Part shown: one piece after another, positions 32,338 through 41,711 of the stretch
How positions within the stretch are numbered: position 1 is the stretch's first letter
Layout: every line of letters starts with the position of its first letter
DNA from: Candidatus Gallimonas gallistercoris
Lineage (GTDB): Bacteria > Bacillota > Clostridia > Christensenellales > Borkfalkiaceae
Assembly: GCA_019117085.1 (NCBI GenBank)
Contig: DXAJ01000044.1
Coordinates: 1-47,488, forward strand
Direction: 5' to 3'
Length of the DNA stretch: 47,488 nt
The notes under the pieces: generated by a model
What the model saw: only the letters and a program-made list of their open reading frames with translations
Told to the model about the DNA's origin: nothing
Database searches by the model: none
Position numbers and translations under genes: made by a program

Positions 32338-34092
32338 CGTATCAGAAAACGCCCCGAAGGCACCTTCCGCGGCATCCTCGGCTATTTGAAGCCCTATTCG
32401 CTCTTCCTCGTCTGCACGGTGGTGTGCGCCGTCGTCTATGTCGCGTCCACGCTCGTCGTGCCCTATCTTGCGGGCCTTGCCATCGACTGCATGGCGGGAG
32501 CAAACGAAGTGGACTATCCCCGCCTCTATGCGCTCTTTGCGGCGATCGGCGTGAGCATCGCTTTAACGGCGCTCTCGCAGTGGCTCATGAGCCTTTCCAA
32601 CAACCACATCGCCTACCGCGTGCTCGCGGATATCCGCCGCGACGCCTTCCGCAAGCTTGGCGTGCTCCCTTTAAAGTATCTCGACGGCCGCTCCTACGGC
32701 AAGACGGCTTCCGTCGTCATCACGGACGCCGAGCAGTTCTCCGACGGCCTTCTCCTCGGCTTTACGCAGCTGTTTACGGGCGCGGCGACCATTTTGGGCG
32801 TGCTCGTCATCCTCTTCGTGCTGCGCTGGGAGGTCGCGCTCGTCGTGCTCTGCGTGACGCCGCTTTCCCTCTTCGTCGCCAAGTTCATCGCCTCGCACAC
32901 CTATTCCATGTTCAAGAAGCAGGCGGCGACGCGCGCCGAGCAGACGGGCTTCATCGACGAGATGATCGGGAATTTGAAGATCGTCAAGGCGTTCTCGCAC
33001 GAGGGGGAGAACGAAGAGAAGTTCGACGAGATCAACGAACGCCTCCGCGCGTGCTCGCTGCGCGCCATCTTCTATTCCTCGACGACCAACCCGGGCACCC
33101 GCCTCGTCAACAACATCGTCTATGCCCTCGTGGCGCTCGTGGGCGCCTTCCTCGTCATCGCGACGGCGGGCGCCGCCGTCCCCTTCACGGTGGGCAATCT
33201 GAGCTCCGTCCTCTCCTACGCGACGCAGTACACCAAGCCTTTCAACGAGATCACCGAGGTCATCACCGAATTCCAGAACGCCCTTGCGTGCGCGGCGCGC
33301 CTCTTTGCCCTCATCGGCGAGGAGGAGCAGCCCTCCGACGAAGGAAACATCGAGCTCACCAACGTCAAGGGCGAAGTGCGCCTTTCGGACGTCGGCTTTT
33401 CCTACGATCCCGAAAAGCCGCTCATCGAGCATCTCAACGTGCTCGCGCCTGCGGGCAAGCGCGTCGCCATCGTCGGCCCCACGGGCTGCGGCAAGACGAC
33501 GCTCATCAACCTTCTAATGCGCTTTTACGACGTGGACAAGGGGTGCGTTTCGGTGGACGGACACGATATCAGGGAGATCACGCGCAAGTCGCTCCGCAGT
33601 CACTACGGCATGGTATTGCAGGAGACGTGGCTGAAAAAGGCGACCGTGCGCGAGAACCTTCTGATGGGCAATCCCGAAGCGACCGAAGAGGAGATGATCG
33701 AGGCCGCCCGCGCGGCGCACGCGCACGGCTTCATCTCCCGCCTGCCCGAAGGGTACGATACCGTCATCGGCGACGAGGGCGCGCTCTCGCAGGGGCAGCG
33801 GCAGCTTCTCTGCATCGCGCGCATCATGCTCACCCGCCCGCCCATGCTCATTCTGGACGAGGCGACGAGCTCCATCGATACCCGCACCGAGATGCGCGTG
33901 CAGGACGCCTTCCAAAAGCTCATGCAGGGGCGCACCTGCTTCATCGTGGCGCACCGCCTTTCGACGATCGAAAACGCCGATCTCATCCTCGTGATGAAGG
34001 CGGGAACCATCATCGAGCAGGGCACGCATAAGGAGCTCCTGCAAAAGGGCGGCTTCTATTCGGAGCTCTATAAGGCGCAGTTTGCAGGATGA
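32332..34092 (+). CDS. ABC exporter half-transporter, catalytic subunit (TM288-like)
   Basis: 586 residues from the ATG at 32332 (GGAGG upstream); the track's earlier start lies in the repeat. Six membrane helices are followed by an ATPase with Walker A GPTGCGKTT, Walker B MLILDEATSSID with the catalytic Glu, the switch His (IVAHRLSTI) and the signature LSQGQRQLL, the variant typical of the active half of heterodimeric exporters. Together with the preceding gene it should form one exporter with one working hydrolysis site. Confidence 0.9.
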   Translation: MKRIRKRPEGTFRGILGYLKPYSLFLVCTVVCAVVYVASTLVVPYLAGLAIDCMAGANEVDYPRLYALFAAIGVSIALTALSQWLMSLSNNHIAYRVLADIRRDAFRKLGVLPLKYLDGRSYGKTASVVITDAEQFSDGLLLGFTQLFTGAATILGVLVILFVLRWEVALVVLCVTPLSLFVAKFIASHTYSMFKKQAATRAEQTGFIDEMIGNLKIVKAFSHEGENEEKFDEINERLRACSLRAIFYSSTTNPGTRLVNNIVYALVALVGAFLVIATAGAAVPFTVGNLSSVLSYATQYTKPFNEITEVITEFQNALACAARLFALIGEEEQPSDEGNIELTNVKGEVRLSDVGFSYDPEKPLIEHLNVLAPAGKRVAIVGPTGCGKTTLINLLMRFYDVDKGCVSVDGHDIREITRKSLRSHYGMVLQETWLKKATVRENLLMGNPEATEEEMIEAARAAHAHGFISRLPEGYDTVIGDEGALSQGQRQLLCIARIMLTRPPMLILDEATSSIDTRTEMRVQDAFQKLMQGRTCFIVAHRLSTIENADLILVMKAGTIIEQGTHKELLQKGGFYSELYKAQFAG

Positions 34093-34099
34093 AAAAATT

Positions 34100-34182
34100 C
34101 ACGAATTTCTTTTGCTTCGCAAAACAAATTCCGTGAGGAGATTTCGCCGCAAATCTTTCCCTTCGGGAAATCTTCGCGGCGA
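34100..34182. repeat. Pair of imperfect hairpins after the ABC operon
   Basis: First hairpin CACGaAATT...TTTTGC-ttc-GCAAAA...AATTcCGTG (34100-34135); second TCGCCGC...TTTCCC-ttc-GGGAAA...GCGGCGA (34144-34182). Neither ends in a U-run. They may stabilise the mRNA end. Confidence 0.5.
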
Positions 34183-34273
34183 GGGGTGAGCGTTGTGCAT
34201 CTAAATTGCTTTTTTGCCCGCGCTTTTTTTCGTCCTTATCTGACAATAAGCCCTAAGCATAGGGCAAATTGAG

Positions 34274-34329
34274 TGTGAACAAATGCTTTCTCGCAAAGAG
34301 CCCGGTGGGCTCTTTGCCATTTGTTCACA
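34274..34329. repeat. Long two-part hairpin in the gene-free stretch before rny
   Basis: Outer stem TGTGAACAAATG / CATTTGTTCACA (12 bp) and inner stem GCAAAGAGCCC / GGGCTCTTTGC (11 bp). More hairpins follow: GGGAAATTTCCC, GCGCGG-ttcta-CCGCGC and CAGGG-gaa-CCCTG. The 700-bp stretch 34093-34803 has no credible gene and also holds the direct repeat AAAAGCGTGGTTTTGC at about 34429 and 34480. A structured RNA or a REP-like cluster is possible. Confidence 0.5.
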
Positions 34330-34517
34330 GGGAAATTTCCCATTGTGGGGAAATTTCCGTGCGAGCGCGGGTTCTACCGCGCGAGACGCAGCGCAGGGGA
34401 ACCCTGCCCGGCTCAGTAATTTCAGAAGCAAAAGCGTGGTTTTGCTTGCAGAAGAATTTTTAAGAAAAGGGCTCCCGCAAAAGCGTGGTTTTGCCCGCCG
34501 AAGTTTCAGAGGATCAG

Positions 34518-34541
34518 GCCCCCTCGGCGAGGGGGCTTTTT
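34518..34541 (+). terminator. Intrinsic terminator in the gene-free stretch
   Basis: GCCCCCTC-ggc-GAGGGGGC followed by TTTTT. No gene ends nearby, so it may end the ABC operon transcript or an unrecognised RNA. Confidence 0.75.
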
Positions 34542-34687
34542 GCTTGCAGAGGTTTCGTGCGGCGCGGGCGGCAGGCTCGTTCGGGCGAAAGGTGCGGCGG
34601 CGGGCTGCGCGGCGCGCGCAAGAGCCGTTTTTCCCTCTTTCGGCAAAAAAATTTGGGCGGCGGGGGAGGGGAGTTGCGCTTAACCGG

Positions 34688-34716
34688 TTGACAATCTGCA
34701 TAGAGTATTGTATAAT
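34688..34716 (+). promoter_or_regulatory. Promoter of rny
   Basis: TTGACA (34688-34693), 17 bp, TATAAT (34711-34716), start about 34723, leader about 80 nt; GGAGG before the ATG. Confidence 0.88.
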
Positions 34717-34803
34717 CATTAAGACAATGCCTAACTATACGCCTTTTTATGGGGCGATATACGGATAAAATGTCAAAAAAATAACCCAAGCAGGAGGCTG
34801 AAA

Positions 34804-36420
34804 ATGACGATTTTAAGCAGCCTGCTCCTTGATGTATCGACGGGGCTCGCAGTCGCGCTCTTTGTCGTCCTGCCCGTCTTAGGGCTTGTGATCGGCGGCG
34901 CGGCGGCCTACGTCATTCTTCAAAAAATTGCCAAAAAGAAGTCGGAGCAAAAGCTCGATGAGACCTCGCAGCAGGTCGAGAAGATGCTCGCAAGTGCGAA
35001 GGCGGAATGCAAGCAATTAAAAAAAGAAGCGGTCCTCGAGGCCAAGGAGCAGGAACTCAAAAGAAGAAACGAGTTTGAACAGGAAATGAAGGAGAAGCGC
35101 GCCGAGCAGCAGCGTATCGAAGCGCGCCTCAACAAGCAGGAAGACGCTCTCGAGCGGAAGGATCAGGAACTTTCCAAGAAGCTCGACAGCGTCGAACAGC
35201 AGAAGAACAATCTGAATCACCGCCTCGAAGAGGTGGAAAAGACGAGGGAAGAGCTCTCGCATCAGCATGAACTCATGGTGCAGGAGCTTGAGCGCGTCGC
35301 CCAGCTCACCAAAGAGGAGGCAAAGGCGCAGCTCACCGACGAAATTTTGGACGAGACCCGCCGTGACTGCGCGGTGCAGGTGAGGAACCTCGAACAGCAG
35401 GCAAAGGACGAGGCGGACCTCAACGCCAAGAACATCATCACGCTCGCCATCCAGCGCTGTGCATCCGACCACGCTTCGGAGACGACGGTCTCCGTCGTGC
35501 CGCTGCCCAACGACGACATGAAGGCGCGCATCATCGGACGCGAGGGGCGCAACATCCGCGCCATCGAGAACGCGACCGGCATCGAACTCATCATCGACGA
35601 TACGCCCGAAGTCGTCATCCTTTCGGGCTTCGACCCCGTAAGACGGGAGATCGCCCGCCTCACGCTCGAACGCCTCATCTCGGACGGCCGCATCCACCCC
35701 GCCCGCATCGAGGAGACGGTGGAAAAGGTCACCAAAGAGATCGATCAGCAGATCAAAGCCGCGGGCGAGAACGCCATGTTCGAAGTGGGCATCTTCGGGC
35801 TGCATCCCGAGCTCATCAAGCTCATCGGCCGCCTCAAATTCCGCACGAGCTACGGCCAGAACGTTTACCGCCACTCCATCGAAGTCGCGCAGCTCGCGGG
35901 GCTCATGGCGCAGGAGCTCGGCCTCGACGTCAATTTCGCCAAGCGCGCGGGCCTTCTGCACGACATCGGCAAAGCGGTCGACAGGGAGCAGGAAGGCACG
36001 CATATCCAGATCGGCGCAGACCTTGCAAAGAAGTACAAGGAAAATGCGATGATCGTCAACGCCATCATGGCGCACCACGGCGACGTGGAGCCCAAGACCA
36101 TCGAGGCGGTGCTCATCCAGGCGGCGGACGCCATCTCGGGCGCACGCCCCGGCGCACGCAGGGAGACGGGCAGCAACTACGTCAAGCGCCTCGAAAAGCT
36201 CGAAGAGATCGCCTCGAGCTTCCGCGGGGTCGACAAGAGCTACGCCATCCAGGCGGGCCGCGAAGTGCGCGTCATCGTCAAGCCCGATCAGGTGGACGAC
36301 ACCAAGGCGATGTATCTCGCCAAGGACATCGCCAAGAAGATCGAGAACGAGCTCGAATATCCCGGGCAGATCAAGGTCAACGTCATCCGCGAATTCCGCA
36401 GCGCAGAATTTGCAAAATAA
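34804..36420 (+). CDS. rny: Ribonuclease Y
   Basis: 538 residues, near the usual 520. Domain order is complete: one N-terminal membrane helix (about 14-40), a long charged coiled coil (about 45-200), a KH RNA-binding domain ([21 protein letters not shown], about 239-260) and an HD phosphohydrolase domain ([14 protein letters not shown] about 357; [10 protein letters not shown] about 383; IMAHHGD). It starts mRNA decay at the membrane in many Bacillota. Monocistronic, with its own promoter and terminator. Confidence 0.97.
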   Translation: MTILSSLLLDVSTGLAVALFVVLPVLGLVIGGAAAYVILQKIAKKKSEQKLDETSQQVEKMLASAKAECKQLKKEAVLEAKEQELKRRNEFEQEMKEKRAEQQRIEARLNKQEDALERKDQELSKKLDSVEQQKNNLNHRLEEVEKTREELSHQHELMVQELERVAQLTKEEAKAQLTDEILDETRRDCAVQVRNLEQQAKDEADLNAKNIITLAIQRCASDHASETTVSVVPLPNDDMKARIIGREGRNIRAIENATGIELIIDDTPEVVILSGFDPVRREIARLTLERLISDGRIHPARIEETVEKVTKEIDQQIKAAGENAMFEVGIFGLHPELIKLIGRLKFRTSYGQNVYRHSIEVAQLAGLMAQELGLDVNFAKRAGLLHDIGKAVDREQEGTHIQIGADLAKKYKENAMIVNAIMAHHGDVEPKTIEAVLIQAADAISGARPGARRETGSNYVKRLEKLEEIASSFRGVDKSYAIQAGREVRVIVKPDQVDDTKAMYLAKDIAKKIENELEYPGQIKVNVIREFRSAEFAK

Positions 36421-36433
36421 AATAAGAATGAAA

Positions 36434-36466
36434 ACCGCCGCTTCCAACTCGGGAGCGGCGGCTTTT
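36434..36466 (+). terminator. Terminator of rny
   Basis: Stem CCGCCGCTTCC / GGGAGCGGCGG with a short loop, followed by CTTTTT. It lies 14 bp after the stop. Confidence 0.85.
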
Positions 36467-36485
36467 TCGTGTCATGAGGTGTTTT

Positions 36486-36947
36486 TTATCGGATGTCGGG
36501 GCGCTCTTTCAGCATGGCGTCCACCTCTTCGCGGGTGCAGCGGTAGTCGCCCTCCCCGCTGCGGCGGTAGGTGCCCGTGTATGGGTCGGGGCCGAGATAG
36601 ACGGGTCGCTCCTTCCCTTCGGCGCGCGGAACGGAAATGACGACGATGCGGCATTTCCCCGCTTTCTGCACGCGCACGTCGCCGCGGCTTAAAATGTTGG
36701 CGCTCACAAAGCGCCGATCGCCGAGGATGTTCCAAAATTCGCCGATGAGCTTGTCGGGGTCGGGGAGCTCGACGGGGTGCAGGGAATGATCGGCCCGTTC
36801 CTCGACGCCGAGCAGAATGACCCCGCCCTCCGTATTGGCGAAGGCGGAGTACGTCTCCCACAGGCTCTCGGGCAGCCCGCCGACGGCGAGCTTGGCTTCC
36901 AGGCGGTTGCCCTCGCGGTAGCGTTCGAGGTGCGAAAAGTTGATCAT
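36486..36947 (-). CDS. AlbA_2 (Schlafen-like) domain protein
   Basis: 153 residues from the ATG at 36947, which has AAGGGGGAT upstream; the track's 37124 start is upstream of the promoter. REGNRLEAKLAVGGLPESLWETYSAFANTEGGVILLGVEE is the N-terminal signature of the AlbA_2/Schlafen-type domain, often found in ATP-dependent or RNA-related regulators. Most such proteins carry a further C-terminal half of 200 or more residues; this one stops after the AlbA_2 domain, so it is either a stand-alone form or an old truncation. Its end faces the rny terminator. Function unknown. Confidence 0.75.
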   Translation of the reverse strand: MINFSHLERYREGNRLEAKLAVGGLPESLWETYSAFANTEGGVILLGVEERADHSLHPVELPDPDKLIGEFWNILGDRRFVSANILSRGDVRVQKAGKCRIVVISVPRAEGKERPVYLGPDPYTGTYRRSGEGDYRCTREEVDAMLKERPDIR

Positions 36948-36965
36948 ACCATCCCCCTTGCCGTC

Positions 36966-36994
36966 ATTATAGCACAACTTTTCCTCAAAGGCAA
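36966..36994 (-). promoter_or_regulatory. Promoter of the AlbA_2 gene
   Basis: Minus strand TTGCCT (36994-36989), 17 bp, TATAAT (36971-36966) with TGTGC before the -10. Confidence 0.75.
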
Positions 36995-37077
36995 GGGCGG
37001 AAAAGAGGGGAGAGCGGAAAGGCGGCGCGTTTCTACGGGGGAAAGAGAGGGCGGCGCGCCCTGCGGGCGCGCCGCCT

Positions 37078-37107
37078 AAAAAACACCCGCCCTGTTTGGG
37101 GCGGGTG
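37078..37107 (-). terminator. Terminator of the MATE gene
   Basis: Minus-strand stem CACCCGCCC / GGGCGGGTG followed by TTTTTT. A second GC-only hairpin, GGCGGCGCGCCC-tgc-GGGCGCGCCGCC, lies just beyond at about 37050-37076. Confidence 0.88.
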
Positions 37108-37120
37108 CTGTTGAAAAGGT

Positions 37121-38512
37121 TCAAGCGGCGGCGGGGAGCAGTCGGTCGTCTTTGTCGTACTTTTCAAGGTTGCGCTTTTTAAGGCAGGGGATCGCAAAGT
37201 AGAAGGCGAGCGCGATGGCGGTGCCGAGCACCCAGCCGATGTCCCACGCCCAGCCCACGCCCGTAAAGCCCATGAAGGGGGTGAGGAGGAAGACGAACAC
37301 GACGCGCAGGATGAGGTCGGAGAAGGTGCTCACCATAAAGCCGACATTCCCGTTACAGCCGCGCACCGTCGCGTCCGCCATGATCTTGACGTTGACGACG
37401 AAGAAGAAGGGCGCCGTGAGGCGGATGTATTCGACGCCGGTTTGAAGGGCGAGCGCCGTGTCCTGTTCGCCGCCCGGCATGAAGAGGGAGACGAGCGGGG
37501 TCGCCGCCAGCATGGAGACGGCGACGAAGCAGGCGGTGAGCGCCGTCGAGATGACGAGCCCCCACAAGAATCCTTGGCGGATGCGGTGGAACTTGTTTGC
37601 GCCGAAGTTCTGCGAAACGTAGTTGGTGAGCCCCGTGGCGCAGGCGTTGAAGCAGGTCGTCGAAAAGACGAGCAGTTTAAAGCCCGAAGTAAAGCCCGAG
37701 GTGATGCCGATGCCCTCCGCATTCGCGAGCTCGTTGATGCGCACCTGGATGACGAGGTTGCCCACCGAAACAAAGCTGTTCTGCAAAATGACGGGGATGG
37801 AGAGCAGGAGCAGCGTCTTTAAGAGCGTTCCCGAAAAGAGGGGCGCCTTTTCTTCGCTCACGAAGCCTTTGAGACGGCGGTAGACGAAGAAGAGGGTGAG
37901 GATGCAAGCCGCGCCCTGGGCAAGGAAGGTCGCCCACGCGACGCCCGCAACGCCCCATGGCTTCACCATCACCCAATCGAGGAAGATGTTCGCAAGCGAG
38001 GAGGCGACGAGGAAGAGAAAAGGGGTCTTGCTGTCGCCGAGCGCCGAGAAGATGCCCGTGCCGAGGTTATAGAGGATGAGGAAGGGCAGCCCGTAGTAAT
38101 AGATGTTGAGATAAGTGACGGAGTCTTCCATCGCCGCTTCGGGCGTTTTGAGCGCTTGAAGGACGGGCTCGCAGGAGAGCACGCCCGCAAGGAGCAGCAC
38201 GCAGCTCAAAACGAAGAAGGAAAGGAGCGCCGTCGTGATGGCGGATCTGACCTTCGCATGCTCCTTTGCGCCGAAGTAGCGCGAAACGAGCACGGCGCAG
38301 CCCGCGTTTGCGCCGAGCGCCACCGCCATCAGGATATTGACGATGGAATTGGAGGCGCCGATGGCGGTGAGGGCGGTCTGCCCTGCGAATTTGCCTGCGA
38401 TGATGGTGTCGGCAAGCGTATAAAACTGCTGAAAGAGCGCGCTGCCCAGAAGGGGCAGGATGTAAAAGAGCAATACCTTTTGGGGTTTTCCCACGGTGAG
38501 ATCGCAATTCAC
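37121..38512 (-). CDS. MATE family multidrug/sodium antiporter
   Basis: I start at GTG 38512 (VNCDLTVGKPQKVLLFYILP), with AAGGA upstream and downstream of the predicted transcription start; the track's ATGs lie in or before the promoter. That gives 463 residues and twelve membrane helices in two related halves (LPLLGSALFQQFYTLADTII; IPVILQNSFVSVGNLVIQ), as in NorM/DinF-type exporters that expel cationic compounds using a Na+ or H+ gradient. Substrate is not predictable. Monocistronic. Confidence 0.9.
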   Translation of the reverse strand: MNCDLTVGKPQKVLLFYILPLLGSALFQQFYTLADTIIAGKFAGQTALTAIGASNSIVNILMAVALGANAGCAVLVSRYFGAKEHAKVRSAITTALLSFFVLSCVLLLAGVLSCEPVLQALKTPEAAMEDSVTYLNIYYYGLPFLILYNLGTGIFSALGDSKTPFLFLVASSLANIFLDWVMVKPWGVAGVAWATFLAQGAACILTLFFVYRRLKGFVSEEKAPLFSGTLLKTLLLLSIPVILQNSFVSVGNLVIQVRINELANAEGIGITSGFTSGFKLLVFSTTCFNACATGLTNYVSQNFGANKFHRIRQGFLWGLVISTALTACFVAVSMLAATPLVSLFMPGGEQDTALALQTGVEYIRLTAPFFFVVNVKIMADATVRGCNGNVGFMVSTFSDLILRVVFVFLLTPFMGFTGVGWAWDIGWVLGTAIALAFYFAIPCLKKRNLEKYDKDDRLLPAAA

Positions 38513-38561
38513 GGCCGTATTTCCTTCGGGGCGGGGCTCGCCCCTTGAATTTCCGCCGTGC

Positions 38562-38590
38562 ATTATAGCACCGCGCCTTTGGAATGTAAA
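38562..38590 (-). promoter_or_regulatory. Promoter of the MATE gene
   Basis: Minus strand TTTACA (38590-38585), 17 bp, TATAAT (38567-38562), start about 38555; this rules out the ATG at 38563. Confidence 0.8.
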
Positions 38591-38633
38591 GCAAATGAAG
38601 GCCGATTTTTCGCGCGGGAACGCCTTTTTTGCA

Positions 38634-38672
38634 AAAAGAGGGGCGCCCGACGGCAAAGCCGTCGGGCGCCCC
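38634..38672 (-). terminator. Terminator of the lemA operon
   Basis: 15-bp stem GGGGCGCCCGACGGC / GCCGTCGGGCGCCCC with loop TTT on the minus strand, followed by TCTTTTTGC. Confidence 0.88.
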
Positions 38673-38689
38673 GTTTCGGGTCTTCTTTT

Positions 38690-39358
38690 TTAGAAGAACA
38701 CGCCGCGCGCCTGCTCCTTCACTTCCTGGGAAGCGGTGAAGGGGATGCGGGTCGTGTAGCCGCGCTTGGAGGCAACGATCATCTTGGTGGGCCATGCGAA
38801 GATGTCGCGGTTCCACACGTTGACGGTGTCGTTATACAGTTCGCGCGCCGCCGTGATCTCCTTTTGGAGATAGGAGTTCTGCTGCATGGCGTCGGCGATC
38901 TCCGCGTGTGCTTTGAGGTCGGGGTAGCTCTCGAAGGCAACGTTGATGCTCCTGCCCACCGCGTCGAGCTGCTGCGCCATCTGGTTGCGCGCCCCGTCGT
39001 CGGCGGGGGCGCCGCCCGAACGGTACGCCGCGATCTGGGTCATCGTCGTCTTGTCGAGGTCGATCGCCTTATCGAGGAGCCGCGCGCAGTTCTGCAGAAT
39101 GACGACGCGCTGTTCGAGGTAGTTGTCGATTTGCGAAGCGTCGTGCTGGATCTTCTGCTGCAGCTGCGAGAGGTAGTTGCCCGCCTTGATCTTCATAAAG
39201 AGGAAGACGATGCCGGGGATGATGCCGAGGATCCAGAGGATCACCTCGAAGATCACCGAGCCGACGCCCGTCTTGACGGGGATCTGCTTTTCGATGACGT
39301 TCACGTCGCGTCCCTGCCCGTTGACGGGGCCGTTGAGTTCGTCGAGTTCGTTTGCCAT
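38690..39358 (-). CDS. lemA: LemA family membrane protein
   Basis: 222 residues. A membrane helix at about 33-55 (GSVIFEVILWILGIIPGIVFLF) is followed by the helical LemA domain (NYLSQLQQKIQHDASQIDNYLEQRVVILQN, AVGRSINVAFESYPDLKAHAE, EITAARELYNDTVNVWNRDIF). LemA proteins are widespread and poorly understood. AGGAGG lies inside the upstream gene, whose TAA stop immediately precedes this ATG, so the two are coupled and probably work together. Confidence 0.93.
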   Translation of the reverse strand: MANELDELNGPVNGQGRDVNVIEKQIPVKTGVGSVIFEVILWILGIIPGIVFLFMKIKAGNYLSQLQQKIQHDASQIDNYLEQRVVILQNCARLLDKAIDLDKTTMTQIAAYRSGGAPADDGARNQMAQQLDAVGRSINVAFESYPDLKAHAEIADAMQQNSYLQKEITAARELYNDTVNVWNRDIFAWPTKMIVASKRGYTTRIPFTASQEVKEQARGVFF

Positions 39359-41497
39359 TTATGTTTCCTCCTGATTTGATTTCTCTATCGCTTCGGCGTC
39401 TGCCGTCAAAGCCGTCTCTTCTTGTTCGGGCGCGTCCGTTTCCGCAGGTTCTGCGCTTGTTTCTTCGGAAGCTGCCGCCCCGTCCGCCGCGGCTGCTTCC
39501 TCTATGGGCGTTTCGGGCGCAGGTGCGCTCGTATTTTCCGCCTCTTGGGGCGCTTCGTCGGGCGATCGTTCGGCGCGGGCCTTTTGTTCTGCGGCGTCGA
39601 GCATGTCGGAGGCCGCCTCCACCGCCGCGATGCCCGAAAGGATCGCCGCTCCCGCCGCTGCCGCTTCTTTGAGGCCGAAGATCGCGGAAAGCTCGCTGTC
39701 CGTGCTCTCGCTGAGGCCGCCGTTTGCGACGGGGAACGCCATGAGGCCGTCTGAGAACGCCGAAGCGCTCTCGCCGAAGCGGCGCACGAATTCCTGAAGC
39801 GCGCCGTTTTTGTGGCCTTCGAAGGCTTCGCGGGTGCCGCCCACGCGCTTTAACGCCATTTCGCTCATGCGCTCGACGGGGATATATTCCACCCACGGCA
39901 CGGGAACGGCGTGGTATCTGCCGTCGCCGCCGAAGACGTTCACATAGTCGACGCGGTCCACGGCGTCGAAGGAGTGTGCCGTCACCGAAACGCTGTCCGT
40001 GTTCCCTTCCCTTCGGACGGGGCGCGCCTTCAAGATGGTCTCCGTCTTGGCGTCTTGGGGGGCGAACACGGAGGGGGCGAAGCGGTTTGCAAGCACTTCT
40101 GCCTCTCCGCCCGTGTAGTTGTAGTCGTAGACGTCGCGGTAGATGAATTCCGCGGGCTTCTGCATGCGGTAAAGGGGCACGGCAAGCACGGGCGCAAGGT
40201 CGAAGTACATCGACTTGAAATACCCCGCGTTGAAGGAGATGAAGGACGCCTTGGACGCCGCAAGATCGTAGCTCTTGTAGCGGGCGGGGTCGGTGTCCGT
40301 GAGCCAGTTCTGCGCGTGTTCGGAGCAAATGATATTGATCATGCCCGATTTCACGAAGGAGAAGTCGTCGCCGTAGCCCTTGTCGGAGGTGATAAGGCCG
40401 AGCATGTTCTGCTGCGCGAGCGGGGTGAACATGAGGCGGTATTCCACTTCGTTGTCCCTGTCCAGCGCGCCGAAGAGCACTTCGAATTCGGTGTTGGCAA
40501 GCTCCGTGAAGCGCTTCCCTTCGCTGATGGCCTCTTCCGTGCGCTCCTTTAACTCCTTGCCGCCCTTTTTGACCTTCTTTTCGCGCTCCTTTTCGGAAAG
40601 GAGCTCGCTGTGCTGCGGGCCGCGCGTGAAGGTGAGGCGGGGCGCGCCTTCGTTGGCGTAGATAAGGCGCGTTTCGAAGCCGTAGTAGGGCGCGGGCTTT
40701 ATGACGCTCGCCGTCAGCGTTTGGGTGTGGTGTTGGGTATGGACGTGCCCTTCCGAGTCCGTCTCCGTCGTCGTCCAATGGATGGTGAGCGTGCCCGTGT
40801 AAGTCTTCGTGCCCATCGTGCGGCGGAAGCGCCGCTCAAAGAGGAAGGGGCTCCCTTCCGCCGTGCCCGAAAGGAGGAAGACGGTGGAAACGCTTTGATC
40901 CTCGTCGGGCTCGTAGCCGTACTTGCGGCAGAGAAGGTCGAGCCGTCTGACGTCGAGCTGTTCGTCGAGCGTGAGATCGGGCATCGTCTTCAAGACGAGT
41001 TCGCGCGTCATGTCCCAGGTGAAGAGGGCGTTGAGGGGCGCCATCTCGTCGTAAGCCTGCTTTAAGACGGCGTTTGCTTCCTCCACTTCCTTTTTGTGCC
41101 GCTCTTCGCGCTCTTTGAGCTTTTTCTTGATGACGGTGCAAAGGAGCACGACGAGCCCGATGCCGAGAAGGGCGAAAAGGATGCCGAGGAAGAGATACAG
41201 CCAATAGCCTTCGCCCGAGGCATACGAAAAGATGAGGATGATTGCCGCGAGGAATGCGGCGGCGGTGAGGACGATGAGAAAGACTTTGAGCGCTTTGAAA
41301 GAGCCCAGCTTCTTGCCCGCTTCCTCCGCTTCCGCCGCTTCCTTGTTGTAGCGCGCGACGGTCGCCTTGTTCTGTTCGGGGTCGACGCCCGAACGCTTCA
41401 CGAGCGCGTCGAAGTACTCCTCCGCGTTGCGTTCCATGGCGCCTTTTAAATGTTTTTCATAGTATTCGAGGGGCTCGAAATCGGCAAGCTGATCCAT
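39359..41497 (-). CDS. Large membrane protein paired with LemA (DUF3137-like)
   Basis: 712 residues from the ATG at 41497; the track begins at an upstream GTG that lies inside the ribosome site GGTGGAG. Two adjacent membrane helices (about 70-125: VFLIVLTAAAFLAAIILIF, YLFLGILFALLGIGLVVLL) follow a helical N-terminus, then a large soluble domain resembling DUF3137-type proteins found beside lemA elsewhere. The C-terminal ~100 residues are acidic, low-complexity and rich in Ala/Glu/Pro (AENTSAPAPETPIEEAAAAD), probably disordered. Function unknown. Confidence 0.8.
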   Translation of the reverse strand: MDQLADFEPLEYYEKHLKGAMERNAEEYFDALVKRSGVDPEQNKATVARYNKEAAEAEEAGKKLGSFKALKVFLIVLTAAAFLAAIILIFSYASGEGYWLYLFLGILFALLGIGLVVLLCTVIKKKLKEREERHKKEVEEANAVLKQAYDEMAPLNALFTWDMTRELVLKTMPDLTLDEQLDVRRLDLLCRKYGYEPDEDQSVSTVFLLSGTAEGSPFLFERRFRRTMGTKTYTGTLTIHWTTTETDSEGHVHTQHHTQTLTASVIKPAPYYGFETRLIYANEGAPRLTFTRGPQHSELLSEKEREKKVKKGGKELKERTEEAISEGKRFTELANTEFEVLFGALDRDNEVEYRLMFTPLAQQNMLGLITSDKGYGDDFSFVKSGMINIICSEHAQNWLTDTDPARYKSYDLAASKASFISFNAGYFKSMYFDLAPVLAVPLYRMQKPAEFIYRDVYDYNYTGGEAEVLANRFAPSVFAPQDAKTETILKARPVRREGNTDSVSVTAHSFDAVDRVDYVNVFGGDGRYHAVPVPWVEYIPVERMSEMALKRVGGTREAFEGHKNGALQEFVRRFGESASAFSDGLMAFPVANGGLSESTDSELSAIFGLKEAAAAGAAILSGIAAVEAASDMLDAAEQKARAERSPDEAPQEAENTSAPAPETPIEEAAAADGAAASEETSAEPAETDAPEQEETALTADAEAIEKSNQEET

Positions 41498-41528
41498 AAT
41501 CTCCACCCGCTTAACAAATTCTGCCTCT

Positions 41529-41557
41529 ATTTTACCTTATTCGACGGGTTTCGTCAA
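41529..41557 (-). promoter_or_regulatory. Promoter of the lemA operon
   Basis: Minus strand TTGACG (41557-41552), 17 bp, TAAAAT (41534-41529). Confidence 0.75.
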
Positions 41558-41654
41558 GAGGTGCGGCAAAATTTCCAAATATTTTATGATATGCGGAAGA
41601 CGGGGAAATTAGGCGTATCTTAGGAGATCTTGCGGCGGCAGCGCCGTTTTTTGG

Positions 41655-41699
41655 AAAAAGCGCCCGCGGGGCGGCTCGTACGAGCCGCCCCGCGGGCGC
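41655..41699 (-). terminator. Terminator of the corrinoid operon (40-nt perfect palindrome)
   Basis: 41660-41699 is a perfect G/C-rich palindrome centred on CTCGTACGAG; on the minus strand it is followed by TTTTTCC. Confidence 0.85.
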
Positions 41700-41711
41700 G
41701 GTATGATACAT

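Noticed and set aside
32265-34031. Plus-strand ORF of 588 codons overlapping the second ABC gene
   Set aside because: Arg/His-rich frame-shifted shadow of a gene with all ABC exporter motifs.
34201-34719. Minus-strand ORF of 172 codons before rny
   Set aside because: Basic low-complexity translation of a hairpin-rich repeat region without start signals.
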